From contig NZ_SELS01000020.1 in NCBI RefSeq assembly GCF_004197395.1, forward strand, positions 62,001 through 126,000: 64,000 bases of DNA, in the 5' to 3' direction. The notes beneath the pieces were generated by a model. The model searched no databases and was not told where the DNA came from. It was given only the letters and a program-made list of their open reading frames with translations. Positions 25,617 through 33,771 of the stretch are shown piece after piece. The DNA comes from Paraburkholderia sp. UYCP14C (GTDB taxonomy: Bacteria; Pseudomonadota; Gammaproteobacteria; Burkholderiales; Burkholderiaceae). A program made the position numbers and the translations under genes. Numbering within the stretch: the first letter of the stretch is position 1; each line of letters begins with the position of its first letter.

Positions 25617-27125
25617 ATGTCGCTTCTTTCACAGATCGGCTCCCAGTTGAGCACGCTGCTCGACACGAGCGGCAATGGGTCGAGCAACGCGGCCGCGAGC
25701 GCCGCGGTCAACTCGAGCGCGTTCGCGCAGACCCTGCAGCAAAGCATCGACCAGCAGAACAGCGCGAATCAGCAGCAGGCGAGTTCCGCGACGGCGTCGC
25801 AACCCCAGCCGCCGGGCGCGCCCAGTGCGCCGCCGGCCTCCCCCGCGCCCGCGCAGCAGAGCGCGAGCAGCAGCCAGAACGGTAGTGGCACGTCGAACAG
25901 CGGGTCGAGCAGCGACGCGTCGTCCACGACGTCGACGTCACAAACGCAGCAGGCTTCGAACAGCCAGACGAGCACGACGCAAGCGAAGCAGAAGGACACC
26001 AGGGCGCAGACCGACGCCGGCGCGCTCGCCGCCGCGGCGGCTGCCGCCCAGGCTCAGGCGCAAGCGCAGGCACAGGCCGTTGCCAACAATGCCGACGCGA
26101 ACGCGGCCACCACGACCGATGCCGCCAGCGCCGCCGCCGGCACGGTAAGCGCGCTGGCCGGCACGGCCGCGAGCGCGCTCACGGCCACGGTGGCGAGCAG
26201 GAAAGGCGCGGTCGATCCGAAGTCGCTGCAGGATGCGTTGCAGAGTGCGCTGTCCGCGCTGTCGAGCGGCCAGGGCGCGGTGCCCGCGGCCGCGAAAGCC
26301 GCGAGCGTATCGAGCGCGGCAGGCGGATTGGGCAACACGAAGAGCGGCCTGAACGGCACGTCGGACGGCAAGACGCTCGGCAACGGCCTGTTCGGCGATG
26401 CCAAGGGGACCTCGACCGGCCACACGACGCTGACGACGGCGACGGCCGCCGCGACTGCGCTGGCCGATCCATCGGTGGCGAAGTCGGCCGCCGATGCGCT
26501 GAGCGCCGCGGCCGCGACGAGCGGCCAGGCGGACACCCTCGCATCGGCGCGCAGTGCGTCGGATGCGGCGAACGCCGCGCTGGCCGCGACGCAGGCGGCA
26601 GCGAGCGCCGCGAGCACGACGGCGGCGGTGCAGAGCACCGGCAACGCGAGCGCGGCCGCCGCCGCGAACGCGCTGACGCCGCAGGTCGGCACGAGCGACT
26701 GGGAAGACGCGCTGGGCCAGAAGGTGGTGTTTTTGTCGAATGCGCATTCGCAGAGTGCGGAGTTGACGCTCAATCCGAAGGATCTGGGACCGCTGCAGGT
26801 CGTGCTGCAAGTGGCGGATAACCATGCGCATGCGCTGTTCGTTTCGCAGCACCAGTCGGTGCGGGAGGCGGTCGAGGCGGCTTTGCCGAAGCTTCGCGAG
26901 GCGATGGAGTCCAATGGGATTGGGCTTGGCAGTGCGAGTGTGAGTGATGGGTTTGCGCGGCAAAGCGGACAGCAGCAGCAGAGTGCTGGCGCGGGCGGGG
27001 CTAATGGGAAAGGGGGCGGTGGTGGTGGTAGCGCCCTTGCAGGGGACAGCTCGGTGGACTCCGGTGATTTAGTTGCTGGTGTTGCCGTGCGGCAGCAGGT
27101 TGGATTAGTCGATACGTTTGCCTAG
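25617..27125 (+). CDS. fliK: Flagellar hook-length control protein FliK
   Basis: 502 residues. The first 360 are highly repetitive Ala/Ser/Gln/Thr, the extended ruler. The C-terminal domain has the FliK hallmark ELTLNPKDLGPLQVVLQV, then REAVEAALPKLREAMESNGIGLGSASVSD. FliK is exported as a molecular ruler and switches FlhB specificity from hook to filament. Last gene of fliFGHIJK. Its final 200 bases drift to lower GC just before the inserted repeat element. Confidence 0.93.
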   Translation: MSLLSQIGSQLSTLLDTSGNGSSNAAASAAVNSSAFAQTLQQSIDQQNSANQQQASSATASQPQPPGAPSAPPASPAPAQQSASSSQNGSGTSNSGSSSDASSTTSTSQTQQASNSQTSTTQAKQKDTRAQTDAGALAAAAAAAQAQAQAQAQAVANNADANAATTTDAASAAAGTVSALAGTAASALTATVASRKGAVDPKSLQDALQSALSALSSGQGAVPAAAKAASVSSAAGGLGNTKSGLNGTSDGKTLGNGLFGDAKGTSTGHTTLTTATAAATALADPSVAKSAADALSAAAATSGQADTLASARSASDAANAALAATQAAASAASTTAAVQSTGNASAAAAANALTPQVGTSDWEDALGQKVVFLSNAHSQSAELTLNPKDLGPLQVVLQVADNHAHALFVSQHQSVREAVEAALPKLREAMESNGIGLGSASVSDGFARQSGQQQQSAGAGGANGKGGGGGGSALAGDSSVDSGDLVAGVAVRQQVGLVDTFA

Positions 27126-27780
27126 AGCGAGGCTGGGCGCTTTTTTTCGTTGTTCTAGCCTTCTTGGCCTTTCCTTGTTGTCTTATCGGTCTATTAGCGT
27201 TGCCCCTGTGCGGGGCGGCACCTACTTTCTTTGCTGCTGCAAAGAAAGTAGGCAAAGAAGACAGCTCAAACCGCTAACTCTTAAGCGGGTCCCCCAGTCT
27301 GCCTGGGGTAGTGGTGCATCTGGAATCCGTGCTCCCGCACATTCAGCACCCGTGACAAGGCCGTCATCCCTCCGGCGACGCTACGCGCGCCGAATCCCCC
27401 CTCAAAAACCACCGGTTGTTTCAGCGCATCGCGGAGACGCAGCCGACGGCCTCCCGCTGCGCGGGCCAATTCATTGGTTTCCCTGGCAAACCCGTCCGCG
27501 ACGCACGTAGTGCGGAGTGGGAGCTGATGATGGCTTTGTCACCAGAGCGGAATGTGCGGGGGCACGGATTCCAGATGCACCACTACCTCACGCGGTCCGG
27601 GGGACCCGCTTATGAGCTGGCGGTTTGAGCTGTCTTCTTTGCCTACTTTCTTTGCAGCAGCAAAGAAAGTAGGTGCCGCCCCGCACAGGGGCAACGCTAA
27701 TAGACCGATAACAGAGCAAGGAAAGGCCAACACCGCAAAGAACACAGACAAAAGAGCCCCCACCCTGCCCAACGGCAACA
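27125..27780. repeat. Long inverted-repeat non-coding element, copy B
   Basis: About 656 bases beginning at the fliK stop codon. It has the same architecture as copy A but in opposite orientation: its centre (27370-27530) is the reverse complement of the centre of copy A. The arms hold the 32-base hairpin at 27221-27252 and 27642-27673. A stretch of about 92 bases, from TTATCGGTCTATT to CTCAAACCGC, is identical in the left arms of both copies. The left end reads AGCG-N8-CGCT then seven T, ending fliK transcripts. It splits fliFGHIJK from fliLMNOPQR, so the latter probably needs its own promoter. Confidence 0.85.
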
Positions 27781-27933
27781 AAAACCAAAAGAAAGATCCA
27801 GTTCAACGATAAAAAAACAGCCAAAAACCTGAGATAGCCAGAAATAGCCCTTCTTTTCGACCCATAGCGCCGCAGGCAAATCAACAACAATCACCCTAAC
27901 CCTTACTAGGCTAGCAACAAGCTAGCAAACCAA
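27781..27933 (+). promoter_or_regulatory. A-rich leader of fliL
   Basis: 153 bases between element B and fliL, with lower GC than its surroundings. A direct repeat CTAGCAA occurs just before the start (two copies within 27910-27930). No purine-rich ribosome binding site precedes the ATG and no standard promoter could be assigned, though one is expected here because element B should end fliK transcripts. Confidence 0.35.
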
Positions 27934-28434
27934 ATGGCTACCACGACCGCCCCGCAACAAGCCGCGCCCGCCTCGCCGGGCCCCATGAAGCGCATCATCC
28001 TGATCGTCCTCATTGCGCTGATCGCCGCGGGCGGCGCCGGAGCCGGCGTGTGGTTCTTCATGTCGAAGCGCGCACCCGTCGCCGTATCGGCCGAAGCCGC
28101 GCCGGCGCCGTCCGCCGTGCCGCTGTTCTTCCCGCTCGAATCGATGACCGTCAACCTCCAATCGGACGACGGTCAGCAACACTTCCTGCGCATCGGCCTC
28201 ACGCTGAAGCTCGGCGACGCCGCCACCCAGCAGGCGCTCACCGATCACATGCCGGAAGTGCGCAGCCGCATCCTGCTCGCGCTGTCGAACAAGCACCCCG
28301 AAGAGCTCGCGCCGCTCGAAGGCAAGCGCGCGCTCGCCGAAGAGCTGAAGACGCTGATCGTCGAGCCGACCGAAAAGGGCGCCGGACCGATCCGTGTGCA
28401 GGACGTGCTGTTCACCGAGTTCGTCGTGCAGTGA
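27934..28434 (+). CDS. fliL: Flagellar basal body-associated protein FliL
   Basis: 166 residues. One membrane helix (about 20-44, IILIVLIALIAAGGAGAGVWFF) followed by a periplasmic domain with SMTVNLQSDDGQQHFLRIGLT and the C-terminal VQDVLFTEFVVQ typical of FliL. FliL rings surround the stator and raise torque. First gene of fliLMNOPQR. The start lacks a visible ribosome binding site; a later Met at residue 18 would still keep the helix but also has none. Confidence 0.93.
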   Translation: MATTTAPQQAAPASPGPMKRIILIVLIALIAAGGAGAGVWFFMSKRAPVAVSAEAAPAPSAVPLFFPLESMTVNLQSDDGQQHFLRIGLTLKLGDAATQQALTDHMPEVRSRILLALSNKHPEELAPLEGKRALAEELKTLIVEPTEKGAGPIRVQDVLFTEFVVQ

Positions 28435-28492
28435 CGTGACGTTCGCCAGCACCGCCATCATCAATCGCCAAGGGACGCACGAGGAATAAGCA

Positions 28493-29491
28493 ATGGGCCA
28501 CGAAGAGTTCATGTCCCAGGAGGAGGTCGATGCCCTTCTGAAGGGCGTCACCGGCGAATCCGACACGGAATCCGAGCAAGGCGACCGCACGGGCGTACGC
28601 CCGTACAACATCGCGACGCAGGAACGCATCGTCCGTGGCCGGATGCCGGGCCTCGAAATCATCAACGACCGTTTCGCGCGTCTGTTGCGCGTCGGCATTT
28701 TCAACTTCATGCGGCGCTCGGCGGAAATCTCCGTCGGCCCGGTGAAAGTGCAGAAGTACAGCGAATTCACGCGCAATCTGCCGATCCCGACCAACCTGAA
28801 CCTGGTCCACGTGAAGCCGCTGCGCGGCACGTCGCTGTTCGTGTTCGATCCGAACCTCGTGTTCTTCGTGGTCGACAACCTGTTCGGCGGCGACGGCCGT
28901 TTCCATACGCGCGTCGAAGGACGCGATTTCACGCAGACCGAGCAGCGCATCATCACCAAGCTGCTCAATCTGACGTTCGAGCACTACACGGCGTCGTGGA
29001 AAAGCGTGCGCCCGCTGCAGTTCGAATACGTGCGCTCGGAAATGCACACGCAGTTCGCCAACGTCGCGACGCCGAACGAAATCGTCATCGTCACGCAGTT
29101 CTCGATCGAGTTCGGCTCGACGGGCGGCACGCTGCACATCTGCATGCCCTACTCGATGATCGAGCCGATCCGCGACGTACTGTCCTCGCCGATCCAGGGC
29201 GAGGCGATGGACGTCGACCGGCGCTGGGTGCGCGTGCTGTCGCAGCAGGTGCAGGCGGCCGAAGTGCAGCTGACCGCCGACCTCGCGCAGGTGCCGGTCA
29301 CGTTCGAACAGATCCTGAACATGCGCAAAGGCGATGTTCTGCCGATCAACATCCCCGAGCACATCACCGCCAAAGTCGACGGCGTGCCGGTGATGGAATG
29401 CGGCTACGGAATTTTCAATGGTCAGTACGCGTTGCGGGTCCAGAAGATGATCAGCGCAGCCGACACGATGAAGGAAGGTGGATATGAGTGA
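28493..29491 (+). CDS. fliM: Flagellar motor switch protein FliM
   Basis: 332 residues. The N-terminal MSQEEVDALLKGVTGE (residues 7-22) is the CheY-P binding peptide; the CheC-like middle domain follows, and the C-terminal SpoA domain (about 255-325) matches FliN. FliM carries the switch signal to FliG. GAGGAATAAGC precedes the ATG. It overlaps fliN by 8 bases. Confidence 0.97.
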   Translation: MGHEEFMSQEEVDALLKGVTGESDTESEQGDRTGVRPYNIATQERIVRGRMPGLEIINDRFARLLRVGIFNFMRRSAEISVGPVKVQKYSEFTRNLPIPTNLNLVHVKPLRGTSLFVFDPNLVFFVVDNLFGGDGRFHTRVEGRDFTQTEQRIITKLLNLTFEHYTASWKSVRPLQFEYVRSEMHTQFANVATPNEIVIVTQFSIEFGSTGGTLHICMPYSMIEPIRDVLSSPIQGEAMDVDRRWVRVLSQQVQAAEVQLTADLAQVPVTFEQILNMRKGDVLPINIPEHITAKVDGVPVMECGYGIFNGQYALRVQKMISAADTMKEGGYE

Positions 29492-29948
29492 ACTGAACTC
29501 AAAGCCCGAGAGCGATCTCGCGGCAGCCGAGCAACTCGCCGCCGGCGCGCTGTCCGCCGCGGACGACGACGCGGGGATGGACGACTGGGCCAGCGCGCTC
29601 GCCGAGCAGAACGGCAACGCCGAAATCAACCCGGCCGCGGGCGGTGTGTTCCAGCCGCTGTCGAAGGTCGAGCCGACCACGACGCACAACGACATCGACA
29701 TGATCCTGGACATCCCCGTCCAGATGACCGTCGAACTCGGCCGCACCAAGATCGCGATCCGCAATCTGCTGCAGCTCGCGCAAGGCTCGGTCGTCGAACT
29801 CGACGGCATGGCCGGCGAGCCGATGGACGTGCTCGTCAACGGCTGCCTGATCGCCCAGGGCGAAGTGGTGGTCGTCAACGACAAGTTCGGCATCCGGCTG
29901 ACCGACATCATCACGCCGTCCGAACGCATCCGGAAACTGAATCGATGA
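29484..29948 (+). CDS. fliN: Flagellar motor switch protein FliN
   Basis: 154 residues. A charged N-terminal extension of about 70 residues is followed by the SpoA domain DIPVQMTVELGRTKIAIRNL and EPMDVLVNGCLIAQGEVVVV, ending LTDIITPSERIRKL. FliN forms the C-ring base and the docking site for FliH. The ATG at 29484 is preferred to an in-frame GTG at 29478. Its stop overlaps the fliO ATG (ATGA). Confidence 0.97.
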   Translation: MSELNSKPESDLAAAEQLAAGALSAADDDAGMDDWASALAEQNGNAEINPAAGGVFQPLSKVEPTTTHNDIDMILDIPVQMTVELGRTKIAIRNLLQLAQGSVVELDGMAGEPMDVLVNGCLIAQGEVVVVNDKFGIRLTDIITPSERIRKLNR

Positions 29949-30514
29949 AACGTTTGGCAGGTCGCGGCGGGTTGCCCGCGTCGCGCAAGCTTTTGTCGCG
30001 GGCCGTGAACAAGGTGCTGGCAGCGTGCGCAACGGTGTTCTCTGCGTCCACCGCCGCGCACGCCGCCGACATGAACGCGGTCAACAACGCCGCGAAAATC
30101 GCGTCGGGTGTCGGCGCGGGCAGCGCGGTGCCGGCGCTCGGCGTCGGCGCGGTGCTGCAAACCTTCGTCGGGCTCGCGGTCGTGATCGGCCTCGTGTTCG
30201 GCTGCGCGTGGCTCGCGCGACGCTTCGGCCTGCAACCGGGCCAGCGCGGGGGCCTCGTGAAGACGGTCGGCGGCGCTTCGCTCGGCGGCAAGGAGCGCGT
30301 CGCGGTCGTCGAGATCGGCGATACCTGGCTCGTGCTTGGCGCCGCGCCCGGCAACGTGCGGCTGCTGCATACGATGCCGGCGGGATCCGCCGCGGCCGAT
30401 GCGCTCGCCGCTTCGCCCGCACCGCTCGCCGGCACCTTTGGTCAACGCTTTCGCGACGCCCTGAAGGGTGAAGTGGGCAAACGTTTCAACGCGCACGGCG
30501 GCGGGGATCGGTGA
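29945..30514 (+). CDS. fliO: Flagellar biosynthesis protein FliO
   Basis: 189 residues. N-terminal signal-like segment ending AAHA (about 40), a single membrane helix ([25 protein letters not shown], about 70-95), then a small cytoplasmic domain with [20 protein letters not shown]. FliO helps assemble the FliP ring of the export gate. Overlaps fliN and abuts fliP (the TGA and ATG share a base). Confidence 0.9.
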   Translation: MKRLAGRGGLPASRKLLSRAVNKVLAACATVFSASTAAHAADMNAVNNAAKIASGVGAGSAVPALGVGAVLQTFVGLAVVIGLVFGCAWLARRFGLQPGQRGGLVKTVGGASLGGKERVAVVEIGDTWLVLGAAPGNVRLLHTMPAGSAAADALAASPAPLAGTFGQRFRDALKGEVGKRFNAHGGGDR

Positions 30515-31323
30515 TGCAGGTCAGTTTCAGGCAGTCAGGCTGGTTCTTCACGCTCACGCGCCGGGTGGCGCGGGCGCTCCCCACAGTGCTTCGACTCGCG
30601 CTGCCGGCACTGCTGTTCGCGCTGCCCACGCTATCGTTCGCGCAAACCGCCGGCCTGCCGGCCTTCACGACGAGCCCCGGCCCGAACGGCGGCACGACCT
30701 ACTCGCTGAGCGTGCAGACGATGCTGCTGCTCACGATGCTGTCGTTCCTGCCCGCGATGGTGCTGATGATGACGAGCTTCACGCGCATCGTGATCGTGCT
30801 GTCGCTGCTGCGCCAGGCGCTCGGCACGACCACCACGCCGCCGAACCAGGTGCTCGTCGGCCTTGCGCTGTTTCTGACGTTGTTCGTGATGTCGCCGGTG
30901 CTCGACAAGGCCTATAACGAAGGCTACAAGCCGTTCTCGGAAGGCACGATTTCGATGGACCAGGCGGTGTCGCGCGGCGTCGCGCCGTTCAAGACCTTCA
31001 TGCTGCGTCAGACCCGCGAAAGCGACCTCGCCCTCTTCGCGCGCATCTCGCACGCGGCGCCGATGCAGGGGCCCGAAGATGTGCCGCTGTCGCTGCTGGT
31101 GCCGTCGTTCGTGACGAGCGAGCTGAAGACCGGCTTCACGATCGGCTTCACGATCTTCATCCCGTTCCTGATCATCGACATGGTGGTCGCGAGCGTGCTG
31201 ATGTCGATGGGCATGATGATGGTGTCGCCGGCGACGATTTCGCTGCCGTTCAAGCTGATGCTGTTCGTGCTCGTCGACGGCTGGCAGTTGCTGCTCGGCT
31301 CGCTCGCGCAGAGCTTCGTCTGA
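30514..31323 (+). CDS. fliP: Flagellar export gate protein FliP
   Basis: 269 residues with a cleavable signal (hydrophobic [17 protein letters not shown], end near 36) followed by the gate signatures [49 protein letters not shown] and, near the end, [23 protein letters not shown]. FliP5-FliQ4-FliR1 forms the export channel. The ATG at 30514 is chosen over the GTG at 30511. Confidence 0.97.
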   Translation: MQVSFRQSGWFFTLTRRVARALPTVLRLALPALLFALPTLSFAQTAGLPAFTTSPGPNGGTTYSLSVQTMLLLTMLSFLPAMVLMMTSFTRIVIVLSLLRQALGTTTTPPNQVLVGLALFLTLFVMSPVLDKAYNEGYKPFSEGTISMDQAVSRGVAPFKTFMLRQTRESDLALFARISHAAPMQGPEDVPLSLLVPSFVTSELKTGFTIGFTIFIPFLIIDMVVASVLMSMGMMMVSPATISLPFKLMLFVLVDGWQLLLGSLAQSFV

Positions 31324-31357
31324 GCTTTTTCGACTCCTCGTTCTCCAGGCACTCACG

Positions 31358-31627
31358 ATGACACCCGAAGCAGTCATGACACTGGCCCACCAGGCCATGT
31401 ACATCGGCCTCATGATGGCGGCCCCGCTGTTGCTCGTCGCGCTCGTCGTCGGTCTACTGGTGAGCCTGTTCCAGGCGGCCACCCAGATCAACGAAACCAC
31501 GCTGTCGTTCATCCCGAAGCTGCTCGCCATCGCGCTTACGCTGGTGATCGCCGGGCCGTGGATGCTGACCACGATGCTCGACTATCTGCGCCACACGATC
31601 ACCAGCATTCCGACGCTCGTCAACTGA
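31358..31627 (+). CDS. fliQ: Flagellar export gate protein FliQ
   Basis: 89 residues, exact family size, two membrane helices and the motif VGLLVSLFQAATQINETTLSFIPKLL. Part of the FliPQR export gate. Begins 34 bases after fliP in the same operon. Confidence 0.97.
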   Translation: MTPEAVMTLAHQAMYIGLMMAAPLLLVALVVGLLVSLFQAATQINETTLSFIPKLLAIALTLVIAGPWMLTTMLDYLRHTITSIPTLVN

Positions 31628-31673
31628 GCGCCGCCGGCACGTCGACGCGCTTGCGCTCTCTCCTCCCCGCTCC

Positions 31674-32456
31674 ATGTTCACGGTCACCTACGCGCAACTG
31701 AACGTCTGGCTGACCGCGTTCCTGTGGCCGTTCGCGCGCATCGCCGCGCTGATCGCGACCGCACCGGTGTTCGGCAACACGTCGCTGCCCTCGCGCGTGA
31801 AGATCGGCCTTGCCGCGTTCACGACGATCATCGTCGCGCCGACGATCGGCGCGCTGCCGCAGGTCACCGTGTTTTCCGCCGCGGGGGTGTGGATTCTCGT
31901 CAACCAGTTCCTGATCGGCATCGCGCTCGGCGTGACGATGCAGGTCGTGTTCCAGGCGATCGACGCGACCGGCTACTTCATCGGCCTCGGCATGGGCCTC
32001 GGCTTCGCGACCTTCTTCGACCAGCAGGCGACCGGCTCCGGCGTCGTGATCTCACGCTACATGACGACGATCGCGACGCTGGTGTTTCTCGCCGTCGACG
32101 GTCATCTGCAGATGATCGCCGCGCTCGTGACGACGTTCCAGTCGGTGCCGGTGTCGGCGAACCTACTCGCGCCGCATGGCTGGCAGGCGCTCGCGAACTG
32201 GGGCGGCTCGATCTTTTCCGCGGGGCTGCTGCTGTCGTTGCCGGTCGTCGTCGCGCTGCTGATCGCGAACCTCGCGCTCGGCATTCTGAATCGCGCGGCG
32301 CCGCAAATCGGAGTCTTCCAGATCGGCTTTCCGCTGACGATGCTGGTGGGCCTGCTGCTCGTGCAGCTGATGCTGCCGAACATGATCCCGTTCTTCGTGC
32401 GGCTGTTCGATGGCGGCATCGATCAGATGGGGCGGATCGCGGCGGGGCTCAGATAG
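31674..32456 (+). CDS. fliR: Flagellar export gate protein FliR
   Basis: 260 residues, standard length, multi-helix membrane protein. Family blocks are seen: FLWPFARIAALIATAPVFG, FQAIDATGYFIGLGMGLGFA, RAAPQIGVFQIGFPLTMLVG. FliR completes the helical FliPQR gate that FlhB wraps. Last gene of the operon, followed by a bidirectional terminator. Confidence 0.97.
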   Translation: MFTVTYAQLNVWLTAFLWPFARIAALIATAPVFGNTSLPSRVKIGLAAFTTIIVAPTIGALPQVTVFSAAGVWILVNQFLIGIALGVTMQVVFQAIDATGYFIGLGMGLGFATFFDQQATGSGVVISRYMTTIATLVFLAVDGHLQMIAALVTTFQSVPVSANLLAPHGWQALANWGGSIFSAGLLLSLPVVVALLIANLALGILNRAAPQIGVFQIGFPLTMLVGLLLVQLMLPNMIPFFVRLFDGGIDQMGRIAAGLR

Positions 32457-32484
32457 CGCCGCGCAAGTCTCGAACCGCGGACGT

Positions 32485-32516
32485 AAAAAAACCGGCTCGC
32501 GCCGGTTTCTTTCTTT
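32485..32516. terminator. Bidirectional terminator between fliR and flgL
   Basis: AAACCGGC (32489-32496), loop TCGC, GCCGGTTT (32501-32508), with an A-run before it and TTTCTTTCTTT after it. It serves both convergent operons. Confidence 0.85.
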
Positions 32517-32533
32517 GAGCCGCCGCAGCGGCA

Positions 32534-33760
32534 TCAGTTGTTGATGTACTGGAACAGCGACATGTTCTGGATCTTCACGAACGCTTGCTGCGATGCCTGC
32601 AACGCGGCCTGCGTCAGCGTGTACTTGCTGATCGCGGAGACCATGTCGGTCTGGGTCAGGTCCGCGAGATTGCTTTGCGTTTGCAGCGAGTTGGTCTGCG
32701 TGACCGTTTGCAGCGCCTTGACTTCCTGCTCGCGGCCGCCCACCGATGCCTGCACCCCGGTGACGTTGTCCAGCGTGTTGCCAAGCTGCGACACGCCCGT
32801 ATTCAACGCGTTCTGCAGCGTCGCCGCGGCCGCAGCGTTGCCGCTCACCGGCTGCTGGAGCGCAGCGATCATCGCGTTCAGGTTCGCGAACACGTTGGTG
32901 CCCGCCTGGTTGGCCGGCTGCACCGTGAATTTGTCGTTGGCGGCCGGCGTGCCGGTGATTTCGACAGTCTGACCCGCGATCGTGATGTCCGCGCCCGCCG
33001 TGTACGGCTGCGCCGTACCCGCGACCCCGGTCGTCGTGTCGGTGACCGTGTAGGTGAGCGAGCTGCCGCTGCCGCTGAACTGGATCTGGTACGAGTCCGC
33101 GTTGCCCGCGTTGGTGGGATCGTTGACCGACACCGAGCCGATCACGCCGCTGCCGGTATTGGCCGAGTTGCCCGAGGCGATCGGCTGCGCGTTGGTCGCG
33201 CCGACGCTCATGAACACCGACAGCCCATTGTCGCCGGTCGCGACCGAGTTGCTTTCGGTGACCTGCACGGTGCGCGAGCCGGTGTCGCCCGTGTAGGCGA
33301 CGTTGCCGGCCGCATCGGTCGTGAAGGCCTGAGTTGAATTCTGGAAGCCGGCGAACAGCGCATTGCCCGTGCTGTCGGTCGAATTGGCGTAGGTGACGAG
33401 CTGATCGCGCAGCGTGGTCAGTTGCGCGGCGATCGCGGTGCGGTCGGCGTCGTTCAAACCGCCGTCGCCCGCGCGCAGGGCCAGCGTATTCGCGCTTTGC
33501 AACGTCGTGATGACGCCGGAGAGCGTCGAGTCCTCGGCCCCCAACGACGACAACGCCGCGTTCTGGTTCGTCGTGTACTGCGACAGCGCGGACGCCGTCG
33601 AGCTGAGCTGCACGGCCTGCGCGGCGCCGAGCGGATTGTCGGCGGGCGTGGTCAGGCTCTGGCCGCTCGAGATTTCCTGATAGATCTGCGACAACTGAGC
33701 CTGCTGATTGCTCATGTTCGCGACGTTCATGCCGAAGTATTGCTGGGTCGAAATTCGCAT
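32534..33760 (-). CDS. flgL: Hook-filament junction protein FlgL (HAP3)
   Basis: 408 residues. Flagellin-like N-terminus MRISTQQYFGMNVANMSNQQ and LYQEISSGQSLTTPADNP-type pattern, and C-terminal coiled region ending LFQYINN. The middle (about 222-282) is a beta-rich module YTVTDTTTG-PYTAGADI-GTPAANDKFTV also found in FlgE and FlgK. FlgL joins hook to filament after FlgK. Starts 11 bases after the flgK stop. Confidence 0.95.
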   Translation of the reverse strand: MRISTQQYFGMNVANMSNQQAQLSQIYQEISSGQSLTTPADNPLGAAQAVQLSSTASALSQYTTNQNAALSSLGAEDSTLSGVITTLQSANTLALRAGDGGLNDADRTAIAAQLTTLRDQLVTYANSTDSTGNALFAGFQNSTQAFTTDAAGNVAYTGDTGSRTVQVTESNSVATGDNGLSVFMSVGATNAQPIASGNSANTGSGVIGSVSVNDPTNAGNADSYQIQFSGSGSSLTYTVTDTTTGVAGTAQPYTAGADITIAGQTVEITGTPAANDKFTVQPANQAGTNVFANLNAMIAALQQPVSGNAAAAATLQNALNTGVSQLGNTLDNVTGVQASVGGREQEVKALQTVTQTNSLQTQSNLADLTQTDMVSAISKYTLTQAALQASQQAFVKIQNMSLFQYINN

Positions 33761-33771
33761 GGTTCAACGCC

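Noticed and set aside
15841-27780. Composite transposon with the two elements as ends
   Set aside because: No transposase lies between them and the enclosed genes are core flagellar genes in normal order.
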